Shown one piece after another: positions 11,711-24,718 of a DNA stretch of 64,000 bases (the stretch's first letter is position 1; each line of letters begins with the position of its first letter). The notes beneath the pieces are model-generated. The model made no database searches, was not told where the DNA came from, and saw only the letters and a program-made list of their open reading frames with translations. A program made the translations under genes and the position numbers. The DNA is from Bugula neritina (taxonomy: Eukaryota > Bryozoa > Gymnolaemata > Cheilostomatida > Bugulidae): NCBI GenBank assembly GCA_964035545.1, contig OZ037770.1:10504973-10568972 (forward strand), given 5' to 3'.

Positions 11711-12030
11711 TTCAAGTTGGCATAAGTTATTCAAAATTTATTTACAGGCTATAGGTAAAATATTACTATTTCATAATGAATAGATACACTATGAAGTAGA
11801 ACCTAAAGTACAGCATTGTACAGAATCATTAAAACATGATGAGTAGAATTATAACTTATTGACCTTGCTGGAAAATATACACAATAGTTGAGTATGTGAA
11901 TTACTGGTTGTATAATAGTGAAGCAGCTATATATTATAAGAAATTATAAAATATTTACTGTATAAATATAATGTCACATGTATTCATTATGTAATACATG
12001 TTATAATGTATAATAATAATAACATTAGGA

Positions 12031-12150
12031 ATCTGATAGCCTCAGTATCAGTGCAAATACTTGTCAAGGAGAGGGCGACTCTTACTCTGATGTATATATG
12101 TGGCCATTTTGTTGAGGAACTCAACTCTATCTTTATCATCTCAGCACTTA
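12031..12150 (-). pseudogene. Relic of an XPO4 exon (matches exon 21 at 19453-19570)
   Basis: The stretch tagcctcagta...tgtcaaggagagggcgactc...atgtggccattttgtt closely matches the real XPO4 exon at 19453-19570 and its donor side. The left half of the match to the exon start (ctgtagaaacacatctagct) is lost, and the neighbouring XPO4 exons are absent. It is a dead remnant showing that the duplicated unit once reached into the 3' end of XPO4. Confidence 0.8.
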
Positions 12151-12560
12151 CAATGTTATTAAGATTTACAGTAAAGTATTTTTCATAATATTATGCTATG
12201 TATCTGTTGATGAATCTTTCACCAGCTAGGTCCTTTATGTTCTAGTACAATGTTTCTCTATAATATGTCACTTTATATTACTCATTGTAATTCATATGCT
12301 AATGAAGTGAATATAAATAAAGTATAATTAATAAACTCTTACAATTCAGAGCATGTATATCAAATGACAATAGATCTTCTGTAGACCTGGGAAAGTAGAC
12401 TGTTGCATCAGAACTGAATAAATAAATATATATATAATTATTTTCTCATCATGCTGCAGTATAGACATTCTTCAGCTCTGATATTTTCTAACTATAGAGT
12501 TATACTTATAGTTGATAGTCAACTGCATGTATATTGTTAGTGCTACACATTGTAAAATAA

Positions 12561-12630
12561 TTGCCCCCATTCGAACCACAGACCTCCTCCGGCTTGCAAG
12601 CAGGCACACTAGCCAATTATGCTACAGGGG
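12561..12630 (-). mobile_element. tRNA-like SINE head, Ala(TGC)-like
   Basis: The reverse complement reads as a tRNA-like unit: tagcataattggctagtgtg (A-box region), an anticodon-arm-like gcttgcaagc, and a B-box ggttcgaat. Stems are imperfect, so it is a tRNA-derived repeat rather than a tRNA gene. A related copy is at 55146-55217. Confidence 0.5.
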
Positions 12631-12639
12631 TTTTGGGAT

Positions 12640-13160
12640 TCCAAGCAACACACACCAGATATATATGTCTACAAGTACATGATTATAACCCCATAATCAT
12701 TACAAAATATGGTTTCAAACTCTTTAATGTAGTGAGGAAAGATAAAATATTATAATGTGCTAATATTTAATGTCATGGTGAGGTATAAAGCATGTGATGA
12801 GATAAACATTAAGCTTTAAAACTATTTCCTATATGTTGTGTTTGTCATGTATTATAGAACAATGGTTTGTTCTTTGATGGTTGTAGTTGTATGATTATAG
12901 CAAGCCAGTCATTTGTTCCTGTCAATTATTGCAGTTTTTAGGACTTATACAGTTGCTAGAATTTTATAAGCATATCTAGAAAAATGCGGTATTTATTTCA
13001 TTTCAAAATAATATAATAATTTAGTATAATAATTGTCTAATGATGTGTCGGAACGCTATATAGCCTTGCAGGCTACGGCCTTTTGCATATAATAGTAATA
13101 GTATTATGGTAAGGAACAGGGATGCCCATAAGCGCAGGATGTAGAAGTAAGACAACCCCG
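12640..13160. other. Spacer between duplication copies, nothing recognised
   Basis: AT-rich unique sequence between the end of copy A and the start of alignable copy B. It contains no exon, repeat or RNA I can support. Confidence 0.45.
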
Positions 13161-13480
13161 TGCTTTCGTCGGAGAACTAGAAAAGGTTAAAATGGGAGTC
13201 GCGCGCTTTCACTTATAAAATAATATCCGGTTGCTATCTTCCGTTGGGGATTTCCCGAACGCCATTACTAACTTTAGTCATTAGTGTCAGTATTCTGCTG
13301 AATTGCTGATAAAGTTTTAGTTGACTAAATAAAACTAACTTTCAGAGTGATCAGTGACTCAAACGTGATTAGATCACACGCTCCAGCTACTGTAATTTAA
13401 CAAAATGCAGTGCTAAATTGTCATTCACTTGCAATTTGCAGCGCTTCTACTTGCCACTTTATCACTTATTACTTAATCTT
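13160..13480 (+). promoter_or_regulatory. Conserved upstream block of TRIM-like copy B with an NF-kappaB-type site
   Basis: This is the counterpart of 2010-2340. It keeps the kappaB match GGGGATTTCCC (13246-13256) and has a better TATA-like box (TATAAAAT from 13214) about 30 bp upstream. That the block survives in both copies fits a regulatory or 5' UTR role but could also simply reflect recent duplication. Confidence 0.45.
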
Positions 13481-15160
13481 ATTACAGTAGTACTAGTAGT
13501 ATTACTATTAGTATTAGTAATGGCAATAATACTAGTAGTACTTTAATAGTAGTAGTACTACTAGTGAATTACTAGTTTTCTACTAGCAGTACATTAGTCC
13601 TAGTAGTAATACTGGTGGTAGTACTTGGCACTGTCACTATGACTATGGGCATGGCAATTGATTTAAAATTCATTTTCATTTTAAATTTGGCTTTCAAATT
13701 CAACATTGGTTATGAATTAAAATATCATTATGAGTATCACTTTTAGACTCAGTATGAGTATCAGCATGACTATGAGACATGATGTTAAGTTAGAGTATAC
13801 ATTGATTAAATTTAATAGTATCACTATTAGTTTTAGTATCACTCTGACTTATAGTTAAAAAATTAGTATTAGTAATAGTATCACTGATACTAATACTAAT
13901 ACTAATACTGTGATAGTTTTACAGTATTACGACTACTACAACTGTTAGAATCATTATCATATTCATACTCATAGCCATAGTGACCCTGTCTACTTATAGT
14001 TACACTACTACTGATACTAATAGTAACATTATCATATGACTAATACTTTTCGAAATAGAATGTGATTAATAGAAAGTGCATGTGAGTGATCATCATTATC
14101 ACTTACACTATCACTCTGACTATGGTTGTTTTGCTGCGTGTTTGTTGGTAACCACTACCCTAACCAATAATGATTATAAATATTAGCCTCTTTCCACTTT
14201 AAAACTATTACTATAGGTATAGCATTTTTGTGGGTAACCACTATCCTAGCCAATAATCATTATAAATATTAGCCTGTTTAAAACTTTAAAATTATTACTA
14301 TAACTATGGGTATGGCATTGTAGGTGTCAGTATAACAACTAGAAGTATCATAACCTGTAAGTTAACATGTTTGTTGTAATTAATGAATAAATGATTAAAT
14401 CATTGTCATTAGTGTTATGAATAATAACCGATTAGTGTGGGTATCAATATGAGTATAAGTATGATTATCTGAATACCAAAACATATAATACTGAGTCTTA
14501 TACTTATAGTTACTATAAGTATGAGACTCCCAGTATCACTATTGAGGTTGATATTTACCTGCATTAGCCAGTCACTGAATCATCAACTTTGAGTATCTAC
14601 ATATAGTTAAGATCGAATATGAATATCAAGATGAATACCACTGTTAAGTGTTAGTGATTATTAGTATCACTCTGACTATCCATATTACTAAGAGTAGAAG
14701 CAACGATATCCTTATTCTATGTTCTAAGTATAAGTATTCAAATTTATTGTGAATATTTGTAACTACATGAAATAGTACAATATGTGTACAGCATCCAGTT
14801 GGTTAATCAAATCTTGGAAATCTTTTCGATTCAGTAGTTGAAAATGTTAAGCAGTCCAAGTCAAATGATTTTATCAAATTAGTTATTATTAATTATCCAC
14901 TGCTTATAGCTAATGTTTTTACTTTTAATCTGCTTCTTTTGGTTTGCTTTTTGATATTTGAAAGGCATACAGTTTCAATTCATGGGGTTTCACTGTAACT
15001 CAGTAATTTAGTGCTAGTTCTTAATAGTATACATATTAAATGTATTTTAAATGCTTCTAGGAATTGGTTTTGTTTGTTTTGTTTTTTCCTATCAATTTTT
15101 TGTTTTTTGTTTCGGAAAAAAATTGTTTTTAGGTGAAGCTTACCATACTATTTTATAGGG
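13460..15160. repeat. Segmental duplication, copy B upstream/intron part (matches 2330-3630)
   Basis: The region aligns with the 5' intron or flank of copy A, with extra internal repeats: AGT tracts at 13480-13620 and a doubled stretch containing gtaaccactaccctaaccaa and its near copy about 85 bp later (14145-14330). Confidence 0.75.
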
Positions 15161-15169
15161 TGGGTCAAA

Positions 15170-16056
15170 ATGGCGGAGGCTGCAGTGGAAAAAGTTGTGT
15201 GTGGATTCTGTTTACTTGAAAAAGATTTTGAGAATCCCAAGTGTCTACCATGTGGTCATGTACACTGTTTACTGTGTCTTACTCGTAATGTTGATGTGAA
15301 TGACATGATCAGGTGTCCCTGGTGTAGGTAAGTTAGTTTTGTATAGACAGAGCTGAGACATGCTGCTGCTAAAAAGATAATGATTTCACCTCATACTGAA
15401 TTATTGCCTAACATTACATATAATTTCAATTATTACTGAATAATTATGTATCTTGTCACAGAGAAGTGTTTGATGTGAGAGTGGAGAATCTTCCATCTGC
15501 TGATGTAGAGGACAACTCCGTATCATGTGACGTCTGCACTAAGAAAGGGATAGAGAAAGTACCAGCAGTAACCTACTGTGCTGTGTGTCGTAAACTATTT
15601 TGTAGAAAACATGAGGAGGTAATTCTCTCACATAACTTTTTTTAAATCAGTTTATGACTGTTGCTGTGTTTATTTTGCTGTTGCTAAGCTTTTCAATGTA
15701 AATAATTAGCTATAAATTTACTTTAGTTTAGAGTGATTTTATTTTATTTATGACACCCTTCACAACGTGACAATTTTTTTAAATACATATTCTGTTATAT
15801 TCAGTCACATGATGACACCAATGATGACCACCAGAAGATGACCATCTCTGACTACAGAATACAAGCCAAGAGACTGGAGAAAAGAGTTTGTCCCAAACAC
15901 ACAGCATATCCCTACTCACTGGGATGTAGAGTCTGTGTTCAGCTGTTCTGTGTGCAGTGTGTATCTCAGACTAACTTGTGTGTTGGAGGTAACTCTACTG
16001 CTTTTATACCGTATCTATACTTAACAGCTTTTTACTTGTATTTAAAGTATGTTTGA
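15170..16056 (+). pseudogene. TRIM-like copy B, truncated to RING and B-boxes
   Basis: Exons 15170-15327, 15462-15618 and 15805-15988 correspond exactly in length and phase to exons 1-3 of copy A, with few amino-acid changes (for example EEGLEN to EKDFEN, VHG to SLG). No exon 4-8 follows: sequence similar to copy A intron 3 continues to about 16165 and then jumps to the copy A position near 10433, so the coiled-coil and propeller exons are deleted. RING, first B-box and most of the second stay open. Reading through the last donor would add about 22 residues before a stop at 16054-16056, giving a protein of about 188 residues. It could be a pseudogene or a short RING/B-box protein acting as a decoy; the intact frame and zinc ligands leave both open. 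Confidence 0.75.
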
Positions 16057-16245
16057 GTAATTAGTCCTAGTAGGCCACATTGTCCATCAACACTGTCTAT
16101 TCATTCTTATTTCGGAAGCTTGAATACTGTTATTGTGTATTCATCACATAAAAGAAGGTAGAAATCAATTACTAATAACATATTATGTCATCCTTTACTC
16201 CATGTACATTTTTTAATTGATTGTTGATTGTCTTGTTAGTAAATG

Positions 16246-16311
16246 TTGCAGCTGGGAATTGAACCCAGATCTCTTAGTAGAGAGTCATGTGTCCTACCAA
16301 CTGTGTCATCC
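16246..16311 (-). mobile_element. tRNA-like SINE head (copy B)
   Basis: The reverse complement contains acacagttggtaggacac (A-box-like) and ggttcaattcc, a perfect B-box (GGTTCRANYCC), in a tRNA-length unit. The degenerate copy A counterpart (10515-10580) shows the insertion predates the segmental duplication. Confidence 0.6.
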
Positions 16312-16872
16312 TCTCTCTATCATATTAGTAATATTTTACTCCATATTACTAGTAATATCATTAGCCATATTGTATTAATATTAGCCATGTGTTAGTTAGC
16401 TTATTTGAGTTCTGTTTTTCCAAAAATAAATACTTTGCTTGTTCGCTGATTTTAAAATATAGTAGAAAACAGTGACTCATTCATACTGCAAACTAAAGTA
16501 AAAGCTTTCATAGTGTAGAGTATTAGAGATGTTATATTCTTAGTTCTGACTTGTTAGAAGTCAGTCTCTGTATCACCTTACTGTACTGTCTTTATTTTAC
16601 TCATTGGTGCACCTTGCATATGTCAACTGAATATTAAATATATTCAACAGTTCAACAGAGCTAGTATGTCAAATAAATCCTTTACACTGTATCACAGTTA
16701 TGATGTAGTATTTTATATCTACTGGGCAACAAGGCATATATTGATGGTAGTGCTTACTAATTGCTCTCTACATAGTAACAGTAGAAGCGTAAATTTCAAA
16801 TCTCACTGATGGCATAGCCTATATCAATTAACCAGCATATTATAATTAATGGAAACTTGCAATGTAATATTG

Positions 16873-17342
16873 TCTTAGTAATATTATGCACATCAAAGTA
16901 TGGTACACTGGCTTATATACATTCAAGGGGGCATGTTATATTCCCTAGCATGTTATCAGTAAACAAAATAATATTATAAATGTTATGAAGGCTTACTGCT
17001 GAGACTACCAATTGGCATATAATAAATAAATTTACTGCATCTAATATGCACTCAGTTTATCATAATGGAAGGACAACTCAACATGCCAAAAGATGCCCAT
17101 TTGAGTTTCTTGGTAATATTATGCACATCAAAGTGTGGTACACTGACTTATATACATTCAAGGGGCATGTTATATTCCCTAGCATGTTATCAGTAAACAA
17201 AACATTATAAACATTATGAAGGCTTACTGTTGAAACTATAAATTGGCATATAATAAATAAATTTACTGTGTCTAATATGCACTCAGTTTATCATAATGGA
17301 AGGACAACTCTAATACGCCAGAAATGCCCATTTGAGTTTCTT
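16873..17342. repeat. Tandem duplication of about 236 bp, only in copy B
   Basis: 16873-17108 and 17109-17342 are direct copies (both with cacatcaaagt, gcatgttatattccctagca, tatgcactcagtttatcata). Copy A has one unit only (11155-11395), so this arose after the segmental duplication. Confidence 0.85.
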
Positions 17343-17911
17343 GAAACAGCGGTGGAAAACTTGCGTAATTACACTGCTTGCATTTTGTGTTATATTTTTC
17401 TATGCAAATGCAAGTATTGCTCAGTTATTCAATGACTAGTATTTGGCAATGCACTGTTACTTTTCTTTCATATGATAGAGAAAGCTTTAGCCAATAGGAA
17501 TCATCACATTCTGACTGACAAGGGGCGTGGTTACAAGAAACAATAATTCAAGTTTGCATTAACTATTCAAAATGTATTTACAGGCTGCAGGTAAAATATT
17601 ACTATATTTCATAATGAATAGCTACACTATGAAGTAGAACCTAAAGTACAGCATTATACAGAATCATTAAAACATGATGAGTAGAATTATAACTTACTGA
17701 CCTTACTGGAAAATATACACAATAGTTGAGCATGTGAATTACTGGTTGTATAATAGTGAAGCAGCTATACATGATAAGAAATTATAAAATATTTACTGTA
17801 TAAATATAATATCACATGTATTCATTATGTAACACATAATAAATACATAAATTAGAGCGGCAGAAAAATATAAAGCAATATGAAATACAGTTTAGAAGTC
17901 AGTGGACAGTG

Positions 17912-20900
17912 CTATGTAACACAGAGTAAGCCTTTGAGCTCTAGAAGAGCAGAGTGAACAGATTCAGTGAACTTTGACATCTCCGTTCTGTGGTGATTTG
18001 TAGACTGAGTGACTGAAGCTATGCTGGAGAATTCAGACAAGTAATGATGAAGAATGTCAAAGTGTGGTTCAGTCTTATGTTTCTCCAGAATGTAACTCTG
18101 CATCTCATTGTACTTAGCCTGTGATACAACATTATAACTCAGTGTAGATGTGTGGAGCATAGTCTATTTATTAATACAAGATGGTATAGAAAGTATCTCT
18201 ATAAGCAGCTCTGAGTTGGAGGTGACTGAGTGCAGTAGTTTGGGGTTTCTCAAGTTGGGAGTTTATCACATTATGCAAATGGATTTTCTCATTCGCCCTA
18301 TGGAAACAGTTGCATCGAAGCAAAACCGCAGCCGGAAATTACACCGAATGGCTCCTTCCATGAAAAACTTCCTTCGCATTATGCGCATGATGGAAATGGT
18401 TCCTTTGGTTAAATCGAATGAAACCTTTTGTGTCGGAGGCAGAAATCAGCATTTGTGGTGGCTAGTTACATAGTTACGCTATGTCAACAATAATTATAAG
18501 TTACAACCTACGCTAAAGTGTACTTCGGCTCTTAAAAATTTAAATTACTTTATTTATCCTAGCTGCTATTATTTGCAATAATTACTAATTAAATCCTAAA
18601 TTTATAAAAAAATTTCCGTAAGCCAAAGCTTTTCTAGGCTAAAAATAAGTTGACAGCTATTTTCATTTTGAAAATTTAAATTACTTTTAATCTTAAGTTT
18701 ATCGATCAAGAAATACTTTATGCTTTCATTGGTTTATGCTTTGTTATTTTAAATAAACTGATTCAAAGTTTGTGTATTTGATTGATTTAATCTATCAAAA
18801 ATGGGGACAGAATTAAAAAAATGCTGCTGTGCATAAACTCAAACTCAAAGTTGGCCATATTAATTATAATTTTAGTTCAGCAGTCACAATTGCAAAGAGA
18901 AGATAACTTCGTAAGGATTGCATAGGAACGCGTGGTTTTTCCTTCGATGTAATCCATACTGGCACCCGTACGCATTCATTCGCCTTCATGGAAATGCAGT
19001 GTACGTTGGAACTTTGAACCCCAAACTACTGCACTCAGTCACCCCTAACTCGGAGATGTTTATAGTTGATATTGTAGGAAATATTGTACTGCAGTCAACA
19101 GAAATCTGTGATAAGTCATTAGAGCTATGCACTGTATAAAAACCTTGTATGTACATGAAAAGTGTGTAGGAAAATATACTTACTGGGTATAAAACAATGA
19201 GGTAGTAGAGAGTGTGAGATATTATTGTCGTCAGGTCAAGGTCAAACGGCTCAAACAACATTGTGTTTAAAATTGGCTGTAAACAAACAAAAACACATTA
19301 ATTAGCCTACCAACATGTTAGAGTGTGTGAGTTGAAGTGGAAACTCAAGGTGAGTATAAAAAAACACAAAATGATAAACGACAAAAAGGGAAATCTTTAC
19401 AAAATTACGTGAAATGCGCCCAAAAATTAGAAAGAAATCATAGCCTCAGTACCTGTAGAAACACATCTAGCTTAGATTTGTCAAGGAGAGGGCGACTCTG
19501 AGTTTGATGTATAGATGCGGCCATTTTGTTTAGGAACTCGAACCCATCTTTAGCCACATCACTTCCATATCTAGAAAACAACCAATCACAGTGCTAGACA
19601 GATATCATCGACATTGTGCAACAGTCTTATTAATACAGTCATACAAATTATTGAGATCATAATTTTACCCCATTCATACATTGCCGCACGCCGTACGCCG
19701 TAACTGCAAATATCCTGCAAATATCGGCCATCTTTGATAACATCCGAGCTGAATCGTACCCGGTATACGCTGTGGCGTTAATCAAGCAGTGCTTGATTCA
19801 AAAAATATTGGGTAAAGTTGATCTAGTACTAAAATTTAAAGAATATTTTCGCTAGTTTATTTTAATTGCTCATTGTTGATTTAATTTAACCAATTTAAAA
19901 GTTTTAAAGGAATAAAAAATCTTCATACAGCTTTTTTAAATTAAACTCAGCCTAAAAATTTAGCTCTCACTACTCACAAAAGCACAAAAACCAAAAAATT
20001 AAAAATTAATTGGACGGCTTAAATATTTATTATTCAAATTAGTTTGCACAATTATTTTAAAGACTCATATATTTAAAAGAGATAGTTCTTTACATTGATA
20101 ACATTTTTAGCATATCTTTTGAGAAGAATGGTGTTACAAATTTGTAAATAATATCCAAAGGGTTCAAATCACCCAAAAAAAATTAACCTCATTATGATTG
20201 GTCACAGATCAACGTCATGTGTTGTACTTTGAACGCCTGTTGACAAAACGTAACAGCGTCGCCATCTTGTTTGTGCTGTTACGGTTTACGATACGGCAAT
20301 ATGTGAACAGGGGGTTCAACTTGCAATAGTAATATGTACCAATAGATATAACACCATTAAAGCATTTGGCATCATGAATTCTTTAAAAATCACTTATAAT
20401 ATTGTTCAGTAACATGACGCAATGCATGCCACTCATCAAGGTGATATATAAGTTGATAAATGTACATCTATATATCTAGAGATATAATATTATATATTAT
20501 ATAAGTATATATTCTTAAACATTGTCCACAATGAAGGAAGAAACAGTGAAGCACCAATAAACAGTTACACACCTGCTATCCAACGACAGCAATATGGAAG
20601 ATAGGATGAGTTCCCAAACTGGTTGGGGGAACTCAATGATGATCTGTGGACTGTAGGATGAAGCCAAAGATAACAGTCTATAATATGCAGAACTGAGACT
20701 AGAGTATTGAAGAAGAGAGGAGTCTATGACTGGGAGAATGGTTTGTATTCCGGCTAGAGTTATCTTCTCTGTCTGCTCTTTCTGTGTCACAGGATCTGTG
20801 AAGTCAGAAAAGGTAAACGTGATTTTTGATTCCGCATTCATACACGTGGCTACGAAAACATATTTTATGCATTATATAAACATTAACTTGTGAATCAGCC

Positions 20901-23900
20901 GCTACGCAGTACACTCTACATATATAAAACTCATGCAAGTTTATAGTCACCATCCCTGTGAGAAACCCCTGATAGAAGGGGTTTTTGTCAAATTGGGAAA
21001 ATGACTTATCCGTATATGAGGCACAGGAGCAATTATGACTGGATGCTCTTCCTAACATCACCAATGGGCTTTGTGGGGGTTTGAACCCATGACTTTGTGC
21101 TTACTGATCCCAACACTCTAACCCCTTGACCACGGCTGCTCCTTTTATACACCCCTTACATAGTATCTATAAATACTCCCTACACACCACCTACACGTAT
21201 ATACTATACTCTACATATAACGTATAATATATTCTGGCAGCTGCTAGTATAATTATATTTCAGTCATTATTAATGTCTGGAAGAGCATCTGGTTACGCCT
21301 ACATCAGATTAAAATTAGATAGTTGCAAACGAAATGGGGAGAATAGGCAATGTCTACCACCTTATCCCTAATCATTTGTGTCAAAGAGACTACTAAGAAT
21401 TCAGGAACCCATAATAGTCTACCTGTTGAAATATTTGTTACTCGCTACACTATCAAATTGACACAAACTGGAGAGAATTATGATGAAGATAATATGTAGA
21501 GTAGAAACTAACTGAGCCTGTTGTACCAGCTGAACTTACCGTGATCTCCATCTTCAGTTATAAACAGATCCAGGGTTAACATACGATCCAGCAACTTAAT
21601 TATCCACAGAATGTCATCAAACTCTGCATCCTTGCTAGTTGCCTTCTTGCTTCCTGGAGGTAGAAATCCACAGTAGATACATGTAAGATATACACTATGA
21701 TAGTAGGTATTCAAATATATCCACTAGTAGTACTAGTGATAACAGATTACAGTATCTATTTGGTGATTTCTAAAAAATAAGACACACTATTATGGAACAA
21801 AATAACATAGAATGAAAAATAATCTTAAACCAAAGGTAAAATTTTTGCAGCAATCAAGAATATAATATATTATATTATCAAACAGCCATAGATACATTCT
21901 GTGTATTTAGTTATGTATATTCTGTGTATTTAGTTATATATACTCTGTGTATTTAGCTATATATACTCTGTATATTTAGTTATATATATACTCTGTATAT
22001 TTAGTTATATATATACTGTGTAGTTATATATATACTGTGTAGTTACCAGGTGGATTATGCTGCACATAGACCTCCAGACACTTGAGAATAGCCTGACATA
22101 ACGTCTCACATTTGTGAAACTGGAAGTACAAGTGGTTGGTTACAGTGTACAACGCCTCCATAGCCAACTCCACCAGCTGGTCGTCAACGTGGTACACATC
22201 TACAGTAACAGATCACAGGGGATATCAGGACAACGCAATACGTTTGGAATATTAATTTACACAATACAAAGGTAAGAATACGTAAAAAAATGAGATCGCA
22301 AAGAATATTAAGAATACGTATGAAGCAGTTCATATCTCATGTATGAGAAATATTAGGAGCCCTTATGAACACAAAAGTGAAAACAAATATGAGATATGCT
22401 AGATATGAAATAATTCAAATCTCATATCTACAGAAATATTAAACCGAAAACTTGAAACATGGAAATTCAACAAACTCATTACAGTAGAGCTAAGTTCACC
22501 CTAGATAGAAAGACAATTGACTACAGCCGACATGCTAGTTTTCTAATACTTAATTTATGCATGGATTTAGGTTACTATTGAATATACTGCAAGCATCTAA
22601 TAACCATGTGAGGTGCTGTGCGTATAATGCCGCCACATTGATAATTATGTTTTCTGGGTTAAGAAGAGCCATGATTACATTGACAAAGTAAAAACTAAAA
22701 GACTTAGTTCTGCATGTGGCTCCCTATTGGATTAAATCTAGGTCAGCGGCAGCACAACTACCTAGGATAGCTCCAGTGGTGTCTACGCCATTCTGTACTA
22801 CCCTGAACAACAGCTCTGCTTTGAACGTATCGGGAACTGCCAGGCCAACACCCATGTCACACTTGAGGGCTGAGCAACAGCCAATGAGCATCTCCAAAAA
22901 GCGCAAAGCATCTTCCTTCAGCTTAGAGTCGTCTTCCCGCAGCTTGAGTTGCTTTCGGGAATTCAATTGTTGACGAAACGTAACCATAGGGTCTACTAGC
23001 ACCTGAAACACATTGTATACTACATTAGAATGTAGAACAAGAAACCACAGGGTAGAGTTTATATCCTTAATCTAGGTAATAGCATACTAAATTTTTCATC
23101 ATATAACAAAATAATATTATATATAATAGAGTATTACAATTCATATAATTACAAGTACAATGCACCAGGGTTGGGGTCAATTACATATGAATGTAATTAA
23201 TTACAATTACAATTACAGTTTTGTACATCAATTACAAATTACATTCAATTACTTGAAGAAATGTAATTAATTACAATCAATCACAATTACAAATTGCAAT
23301 TACCCCAACCCTGCAATGCACACATGAATTTACATTATTACATGCTTGCATAATTAAAATCGGTAGAATATTGATTTCGATGTGATATATAGCAACAAAG
23401 GTTAGTATGAATGTGTTCCACCCACTTCTGCATGTCGAAACCTCCCCCCCCCACTATAATTATAAGTACAAGTACACAAAAAAAAACAAAGCAAGGCAGC
23501 GTGTTTAAGTCACAGAATATAAAAAGAGCATTACAGCTTCAAGTCTTTCATTCTAAAATGATTTACTGCTAGTATTTCTCAGACAGAGAATAGGAAAGAG
23601 TTAGAGGAAGAGGACCCCACCTTGTGAGAGTATTCAGAGTTGACATCACACGTGTTGGATAGAAAGGAGACTACCGCCTTGTACAGCAGACGTATTCCAG
23701 ACGCGGGGAGAGAGTTGAAAGGAAAGACGTTCTCACTGATGGCTGGTATCCAGGACTGAAAACCCGTGGAGACGGCAACCGACTTGCATCTGTATAAGAC
23801 ACCAGACGTACTTAAACTATTCAATCCTTTCAACACAACACATGTACTCCATGGATTCCATGCTGTACAAGACTACCTAGACCAGAGCTATCAAACAAGT

Positions 23901-24584
23901 GGCCCCAGGGCCGGATGCGACCCCTAGCCTTCATTTACGTACTGAATAAAACTATTTTGTACATATAAATGAATTAGAGTGCAAAAACCTATTTATAAAT
24001 ATCTTATTTTTATACACACTACAAAACATGCAGCCTGCAGTAATTATTGGGACTTCATTGTGTGATGCTTCAAATGAATTTGGAATCAAGTTATCTGAAA
24101 TTTACTGATGCTGTGACCCCCCCCCCCCCGATCAAGCTAAAGTTTAAAAGGGAACCTCCTCACTGGAATATTCTCTCTCGGTGACCTCCGCTCTAAAAGG
24201 GTTGGACACCCCTGATCTATACTATAGTGTAACAACAAACTATACCATAGTGTAACAACAGGCTAGACTCACACATCCTTGTTGGAGAGAAGATTGATGA
24301 GTGTATTCAGACTCTCTCTAACCACGTCTGGTTCTGAACTCCACACAGTCAGGTTGACTTTAATCTTTTCCAGAATGCGACTGACCAGGTGGTTGACACA
24401 CTCACTCTTCACACAGTAGATTGGCAGGTAGGGTCTGCTCGACTATTTAATAACATTTAATTGTAGTATTTATACGGTTGAGCTAGTAGTACTAACTTAG
24501 ATATGTATGTGATATAGTTCAATATTAGTTGTAGTGGCAGTAGTAGTGGCAGTAGTAGTGGCAGTAGTAGTGACAGTAGTAGTA

Positions 24585-24659
<75 letters not shown>

Positions 24660-24681
24660 CAGTAGTAGTAGTAGTAGTAGC

Positions 24682-24718
<37 letters not shown>

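Larger units (their letters stand above)
10433..11990. repeat. Segmental duplication, copy A downstream part (matches 16165-17850)
   Basis: The sequence matches copy B nearly continuously, including marker stretches such as ccttgtatatgtcaactgaa and atatgcactcagtttatcat. It is non-coding. It is not adjacent to the gene exons in copy B because copy B lost the preceding 5.5 kb. Confidence 0.85.

Noticed and set aside
17912-18163. Separate small gene at the XPO4 3' end
   Set aside because: Its phase and sequence (ending KGLLCV) match the last exon of XPO4.
18150-18473. 107-codon plus-strand open frame
   Set aside because: Overlaps the XPO4 last exon boundary and the fold-back element; no family resemblance.
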